Position numbers and translations under genes: made by a program
The notes under the pieces: generated by a model
What the model saw: only the letters and a program-made list of their open reading frames with translations
Databases searched by the model: none
Told to the model about the DNA's origin: nothing
Shown: piece after piece, positions 14,258 to 17,771 of the stretch
How the letters are laid out: every line of letters begins with the position of its first letter
Numbering within the stretch: the first letter of the stretch is position 1
Assembly: GCA_036277075.1 (NCBI GenBank)
Contig: DASUNQ010000353.1
Location: 1-17,771 of the forward strand
Source: DASUNQ01 sp036277075
Lineage (GTDB): Bacteria > Acidobacteriota > Thermoanaerobaculia > Multivoradales > UBA5704
Direction: 5' to 3'
Length of the DNA stretch: 17,771 nt

Positions 14258-14295
14258 TCCCATGGGAGGGTAGATCATCTTCTATGGGAATGCAA
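14258..14295 (-). promoter_or_regulatory. Candidate PadR-operon promoter with a TCCCATGGGA operator
   Basis: On the minus strand TTGCAT (14290-14295) and TACCCT (14267-14272) are 17 nt apart, a weak sigma-70-like pair ahead of the padR Shine-Dalgarno. A perfect 10-bp palindrome TCCCATGGGA (14258-14267) abuts the -10 and would cover the transcription start; a further TCCCAT half-site lies just inside the -35. This position suits repression by the encoded PadR. Visual assignment only. Confidence 0.4.
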
Positions 14296-14328
14296 TAGGT
14301 CGCCCGCCGGGTAGTCTCCTCGCCGTAT

Positions 14329-14742
14329 CTACCTGCGTGCCAGGAACTTGAACTTCACGACGAAGGCGCTCTCTGGCTCCGGCGTGATTCCGCCGACACA
14401 GAAGCCACAGTTTTGCCCTTCGCACCATAGATCGATGATGTCGTCATTCGGGCCTGTTTGAGTCACCTGAACGCAGACGCCGCCGCCCTCGAGCGCACAC
14501 TCGCACGGCTCGATCGTCGCGCCTGCACCTCCGCCTCCACGCCTCATCAGGACCGCTCCTCCGGTCCTCTTGTCCAGTTCGATGAAAAAGCCTGGATCCG
14601 CTCTGATCTTTCCGTCGACGAACCTTCCCCCGGGGAAAGACACCTCCATGTCTCCCTCGGGCGCGGCTGGGCAGCCTAAGAGGGAGCTCGATAGAAGAAT
14701 TGACCCGATCAGGCGCTGGATGGTTCTGGATCGTGTCGCCAT
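14329..14742 (-). CDS. Small cysteine-rich lipoprotein
   Basis: 137 residues. The N-terminus MATRSRTIQRLIGSILLSSS ends in a lipobox LLGC with Cys24, so a lipid-anchored protein is likely. The start at 14742 is preceded by AAGGAG with 6-7 nt spacing; an in-frame ATG 24 nt upstream is less likely. The mature part has six further cysteines in the arrangement C80-x-C82, C90, C107-x4-C112-x2-C115, after a Gly-rich strip (MRRGGGGAGATIEPCEC). This could be three disulfides or a metal site. I know no named family. It lies 23 nt after pilT on the same strand, but its base composition is less GC-rich, so membership of the pilus operon may be recent or incidental. Confidence 0.8.
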   Translation of the reverse strand: MATRSRTIQRLIGSILLSSSLLGCPAAPEGDMEVSFPGGRFVDGKIRADPGFFIELDKRTGGAVLMRRGGGGAGATIEPCECALEGGGVCVQVTQTGPNDDIIDLWCEGQNCGFCVGGITPEPESAFVVKFKFLARR

Positions 14743-14765
14743 TCCCGTCTCCTTTCGTGGAAACA

Positions 14766-15830
14766 TCACCCCTCTCCCAGCAGCGGTTCGAAGCGCTGCT
14801 TCTGGGTCGCCTTCATGTAGGCGTCGCGGGGGGTGATGCGCTTGGACTCGACGAGGGCCATGAGGGCGTCGTCCATGAGCTGCATGCCGAGCGCCCGGCC
14901 GCCCTGGATGATCGACTGCACCATCGGCGTGTTCCCCTCGCGGATCACGTTCGGCAGCCCCTGGGTCTTGAGCAGGACCTCGTGCGCCGCCACCCGGCCG
15001 GTGCCGTCGGCGGTCTTGAGGAGGAGCTGCGAGACGACCGCGGCGAGCGACTCCGAGAGCGTCGTGCGGACCTGCGCCTGCTCCTCGGCGGGGAAGGCGT
15101 CGATCAGGCGGTCGATGGTATTGGCGGCGCCGTTGGTGTGCAGGGTGCCGAAGACGAGCGCCCCCATCTCCGCCGCGGTGACGGCGAGCGCGATCGTCTC
15201 GAGATCGCGCATCTCGCCGACCAGGATCACGTCGGCGTCCTGGCGCATCGCGGCGCGCAGCGCGGCGCCGAAGCTCTCGGTGTCGACTCCGACCTCGCGC
15301 TGCGACACCACGCAGCGCTTGTTGGCGTGGACGAACTCGACCGGGTCCTCGATCGTCACCAGGTGCTTGGGGTAGGTCTCGTTGATCCGGTCCAGGATCG
15401 CGGCGAGGGTCGTCGACTTCCCGGAGCCGGTCGGACCCGTCACCAGAACCAGCCCCTGCCGCAGGTGGGCGAGCCCCTCGATCGCCCGCGGCAGGCCGAG
15501 CTTCTCGAACGGCACGATCGTCTCCGGGATGATGCGGAAGACCGCCGCGGCGCCGTTCTCCTGGCGCAGGAAGTTGGCGCGGAAGCGGGCAACCCCTTCG
15601 AGGCCGTAGGCGAAGTCGAGGTCCCCGGTCCGCTCGTACTCGGCCCACTGCTCCGCGCTGACGATCTCGCGCAGCAGGGCACGGAGTGCGGCGTCCGGCA
15701 GCGCCTCCCAGCCGGCGACCGGCGCGAGCGAGCCGTGGACCCGCAGCCGCGGCTCGCGCTCGGCGGCGAGGTGGAGGTCCGAGCCCCCCTCCTCCCGGAG
15801 GCGCCGGAAGAGCTCGTGCAGGCGCGCCAT
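14766..15830 (-). CDS. pilT: PilT type IV pilus retraction ATPase
   Basis: 354 residues, close to the usual PilT length. N-terminal PAS-like region (GGSDLHLAAEREPRLRVHG), Walker A GPTGSGKS at 132-139 (Lys138), Asp box VTIEDPVEFVH, Walker B region VGEMRDLETI with Glu206, and His box GTLHTNGAANTIDRLIDAFP. It ends with the PilT-type C-terminal region (GRALGMQLMDDALMALVESK). PilT hexamers power pilus retraction and twitching at the cytoplasmic base of the type IV pilus. GGGGAG lies 6 nt before the ATG, and the gene begins 16 nt after the stop of a second PilT-like gene, so the two are cotranscribed. No pilus structural genes are in the window. Confidence 0.94.
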   Translation of the reverse strand: MARLHELFRRLREEGGSDLHLAAEREPRLRVHGSLAPVAGWEALPDAALRALLREIVSAEQWAEYERTGDLDFAYGLEGVARFRANFLRQENGAAAVFRIIPETIVPFEKLGLPRAIEGLAHLRQGLVLVTGPTGSGKSTTLAAILDRINETYPKHLVTIEDPVEFVHANKRCVVSQREVGVDTESFGAALRAAMRQDADVILVGEMRDLETIALAVTAAEMGALVFGTLHTNGAANTIDRLIDAFPAEEQAQVRTTLSESLAAVVSQLLLKTADGTGRVAAHEVLLKTQGLPNVIREGNTPMVQSIIQGGRALGMQLMDDALMALVESKRITPRDAYMKATQKQRFEPLLGEG

Positions 15831-15846
15831 CAGCCGCTCCCCGCCG

Positions 15847-17148
15847 TCACGCCGCGAGCCGCTGCGGCTCCTCGGCGTGGAGCAGCGCCTCCTCGCGGGT
15901 CACCACGCCGCCGCGCACCAGCTCGGCGAGCGAGGCGTCGAGCAGCGTCATCCCCTGCGCGGCGCCGGTCTGGAGGACGGAGCGGATCTGGAAGGTCTTG
16001 CTCTCGCGGATCAGGTTGGCCACCGCCTTGGTGTTGACCAGCACCTCGAGCGCGGGAACCCGCCCGGCGCCGTCGGCGCGCCGCAGGAGGCGCTGCGAGA
16101 CGACGGCGCGGAGCGACTCCGAGACCATGGTGCGGACCTGCGCCTGCTGCTGCGGCGGGAAGACCCCGACCAGCCGGTTGATCGTGCGGACGGCGTTGTT
16201 GGTGTGGAGGGTGGCGAACACCAGGTGCCCGGTCTCGGCGGCGGTGAGCGCCAGCGAGATCGTCTCGAGGTCGCGGAGCTCGCCGATCACCAGGACGTCC
16301 GGGTCCTCGCGCAGGGCGGCGCGCAGGGCGCGGGCGAACGAGCCCGTGTCGCGGCCCACCTGGCGCTGGTTGACGAGGCAGCGCAGCGACGCGTGGACGA
16401 CCTCGATCGGGTCCTCGATGGTGATGATGTGGTCGCGCCGCTCCTCGTTGACGATGTGGACGAGCGCCGCCATCGTCGCCGACTTGCCGCAGCCGGCCGG
16501 CCCGGTGAAGAGCACGATCCCCTGGTGGTAGTTGGCGAAGCGGGCGAGGGTGCGCGGCAGGCCGAGCGCGTCGAGGGTCGGCGGAGCGGCCGGGATGGCG
16601 CGGAAGACGGCATCGAGGCCGCGCTGCTGGCGGTAGACGTTGCCGCGGAAGCGGCCGACGCCGGCGAGGGTGTAGGCGAGGTCCACCTGGCCGCCCGCGG
16701 CGAGCTGCGCGCGCTGCTCGGCGTCGAGGGCGCCGGCGGCCAGCCGCTCGGCCTCGGCCGGCGCCAGCGCCGGCGCGCCGTCCAGGGGCTCGAGCGCGCC
16801 GTCGATGCGAAGCTGGATCGGCGCGCCGGCGTGCAGGTGGACGTCGCTCGCGCCGCGCGTCACGGCGTGGGCGAGGAGGGCGTCGAGCGAGAGCGTGCTC
16901 AGTGGCGCGGCCGCTGGCACTTCGGCCTCTCTCTGCTGTTGCTTCGCCAGCATCTCGCGCTGGGCGGCGAGGAGGCGCTCGAGATCGCGCTCGGAGAGGC
17001 TCCCCTGGGCGACGAGAATCTCGCCCAGCTTGCGCGTGCCGGCCTCCTCGACCTGGAGGCGCGCCGCGCGGTCGAGCTGCTCGCGCGTCACCAGCTTGTA
17101 GTGCAGCGCGAGGCGCCCGAGGAGCGGCGTGTCCGACGGCGGCGCCAT
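15847..17148 (-). CDS. PilT/PilU-like pilus ATPase with extra N-terminal domain
   Basis: 433 residues. Residues 1-65 (LLGRLALHYKLVTREQLDRA, KLGEILVAQGSLSERDLERL) resemble the N-terminal helical domain of GspE/PilB-type ATPases, which is absent from ordinary PilT. After a linker the PilT core follows: GASDVHLHAG, Walker A GPAGCGKS with Lys222, IITIEDPIEVVH, Walker B GELRDLETI with Glu290, and His box ATLHTNNAVRTINRLVGVFP. All ATPase motifs are intact. It is a paralogue of the PilT encoded directly downstream; PilT-PilU-like hetero-function is a reasonable guess. There is no Shine-Dalgarno before the ATG, but TAGACT (17155-17160) lies 6 nt upstream, suggesting a leaderless start. The start is 19 nt from that of the divergent peptidase gene. 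Confidence 0.88.
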   Translation of the reverse strand: MAPPSDTPLLGRLALHYKLVTREQLDRAARLQVEEAGTRKLGEILVAQGSLSERDLERLLAAQREMLAKQQQREAEVPAAAPLSTLSLDALLAHAVTRGASDVHLHAGAPIQLRIDGALEPLDGAPALAPAEAERLAAGALDAEQRAQLAAGGQVDLAYTLAGVGRFRGNVYRQQRGLDAVFRAIPAAPPTLDALGLPRTLARFANYHQGIVLFTGPAGCGKSATMAALVHIVNEERRDHIITIEDPIEVVHASLRCLVNQRQVGRDTGSFARALRAALREDPDVLVIGELRDLETISLALTAAETGHLVFATLHTNNAVRTINRLVGVFPPQQQAQVRTMVSESLRAVVSQRLLRRADGAGRVPALEVLVNTKAVANLIRESKTFQIRSVLQTGAAQGMTLLDASLAELVRGGVVTREEALLHAEEPQRLAA

Positions 17149-17167
17149 GCGAGTAGTCTAGCGGGCC

Positions 17168-17771
17168 GTGCGCAGCCTCCTTGCCGGGCTCTTGGTGCTG
17201 GCGCTGGTTCTGGCCGCGGTCGTCGTCCGCACCCGCGAGCCGGCGCCGCGCGGCGCCGATGTCCCGGCCGGGGAGTTCTCGGCGGCGCGCGCCGGCGCCG
17301 TCCTCGCCGAGATCCTCGGACCGGGGTTGCCGCATCCCGTCGGCAGCGGCGAGAACGCGCGGGTGCGGGCGCGGATCGCGGCGGTCCTGGCGCGGCTCGG
17401 TTACCGGGTCGAGGAGCAGGACGCGGTCGGCTGCCATCCCGCCGGCGCTTGCGGGCGGGTGCGCAACCTGATCGCGCGCCTCCCCGGGCGCGTGCGCGGC
17501 GGGGCGCTCCTCGTCGCGACCCACTACGACTCGGTGGCCGCGGGGCCGGGCGCCGGCGACGACCTCGCCGCGGTGGCCGCGACGCTCGAAGTGGCGCGGG
17601 CGCTGCGCGCCGGGCCGCCGCCGCGGCGCACCATCGTCTTCCTGATCGACGACGGCGAGGAGGCGGGGCTCCTCGGCGCCCACGCCTTCGTCGACCGCCA
17701 TCCGCTGGCCGGCCAGGTCGCCGCCGTGCTCAACGCCGAGTCGCGCGGCACCTCGGGGCCGAGCCTGATGT
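17168..17771 (+). CDS. M28 family zinc metallopeptidase (N-terminal part)
   Basis: 201 codons to the right edge of the window, from a GTG at 17168. Residues 1-20 are hydrophobic (MRSLLAGLLVLALVLAAVVV), a signal peptide or membrane anchor. The M28 aminopeptidase core follows: ATHYDS with zinc ligand His119, GAGDD with bridging Asp131, DDGEEAGLLGA with catalytic Glu164-Glu165, and LNAESRGTSGPSL with Glu191. The DGEEAGLLGA and NAESRGTSG segments look like the ERMP1/Fxna-like branch of M28, whose members often continue into several membrane helices, so the complete protein may be much longer. The start is close to the divergent pilT-like gene (19 nt), so promoters must lie inside one or both genes. 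Confidence 0.87.
   Translation, partial: MRSLLAGLLVLALVLAAVVVRTREPAPRGADVPAGEFSAARAGAVLAEILGPGLPHPVGSGENARVRARIAAVLARLGYRVEEQDAVGCHPAGACGRVRNLIARLPGRVRGGALLVATHYDSVAAGPGAGDDLAAVAATLEVARALRAGPPPRRTIVFLIDDGEEAGLLGAHAFVDRHPLAGQVAAVLNAESRGTSGPSLM

Overview
The window is a very GC-rich bacterial chromosome segment that looks like Acidobacteriota or a close relative. The best taxonomic hint is a PadR regulator overlapping an ABC-type permease with an N-terminal cytoplasmic prefix, a pair I recognise as the acidobacterial PadR / ADOP ('acidobacterial duplicated orphan permease') combination. This is an inference from gene content; I could not run a search.

Layout. (1) 1-2606: the 5' part of a DUF1206 membrane protein (minus), divergent from an aspartokinase-diaminopimelate decarboxylase fusion (plus) whose kinase half is badly eroded. 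(2) 2572-7364: a compact minus-strand operon, XRE regulator > PspA > AAA+ ATPase > cyclic-nucleotide-binding patatin lipase. PspA and AAA+ are joined by a GTGA start/stop overlap and the lipase starts 9 nt after the AAA+ stop. (3) 7365-8294: a divergent promoter region, then fifteen exact-register 21-bp repeats, then a small helical protein of unknown function, ending in a strong hairpin. (4) 8278-11105: a visibly less GC-rich accessory islet with an AlbA_2/Schlafen-type protein, two paralogous Uma2 nucleases and a BrnT toxin with its partner. (5) 11191-14240: the PadR-permease pair with a candidate operator on its promoter. (6) 14329-17148: two PilT-type pilus ATPases followed by a small Cys-rich lipoprotein. 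(7) 17168 to the end: the start of an M28 metallopeptidase, divergent from the pilus operon across only 19 nt.

How the genes may work together. PspA belongs to the ESCRT-III superfamily, and a translationally coupled classical AAA+ protein beside it is reminiscent of ESCRT-III/Vps4. A cNMP-gated lipase and an XRE regulator in the same operon suggest a regulated membrane maintenance or stress module; this is the most interesting system here. Next to it, the 21-bp array carries a GGAAGCTTCC palindrome every two helical turns and could be a coding repeat, a transcribed leader or an operator array. The low-GC islet looks like acquired defence or stability genes.

Gene density is high and the strand plan is mostly minus. 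The only stretch above 300 bases without a confident gene is 7462-7872, which holds the repeat array.
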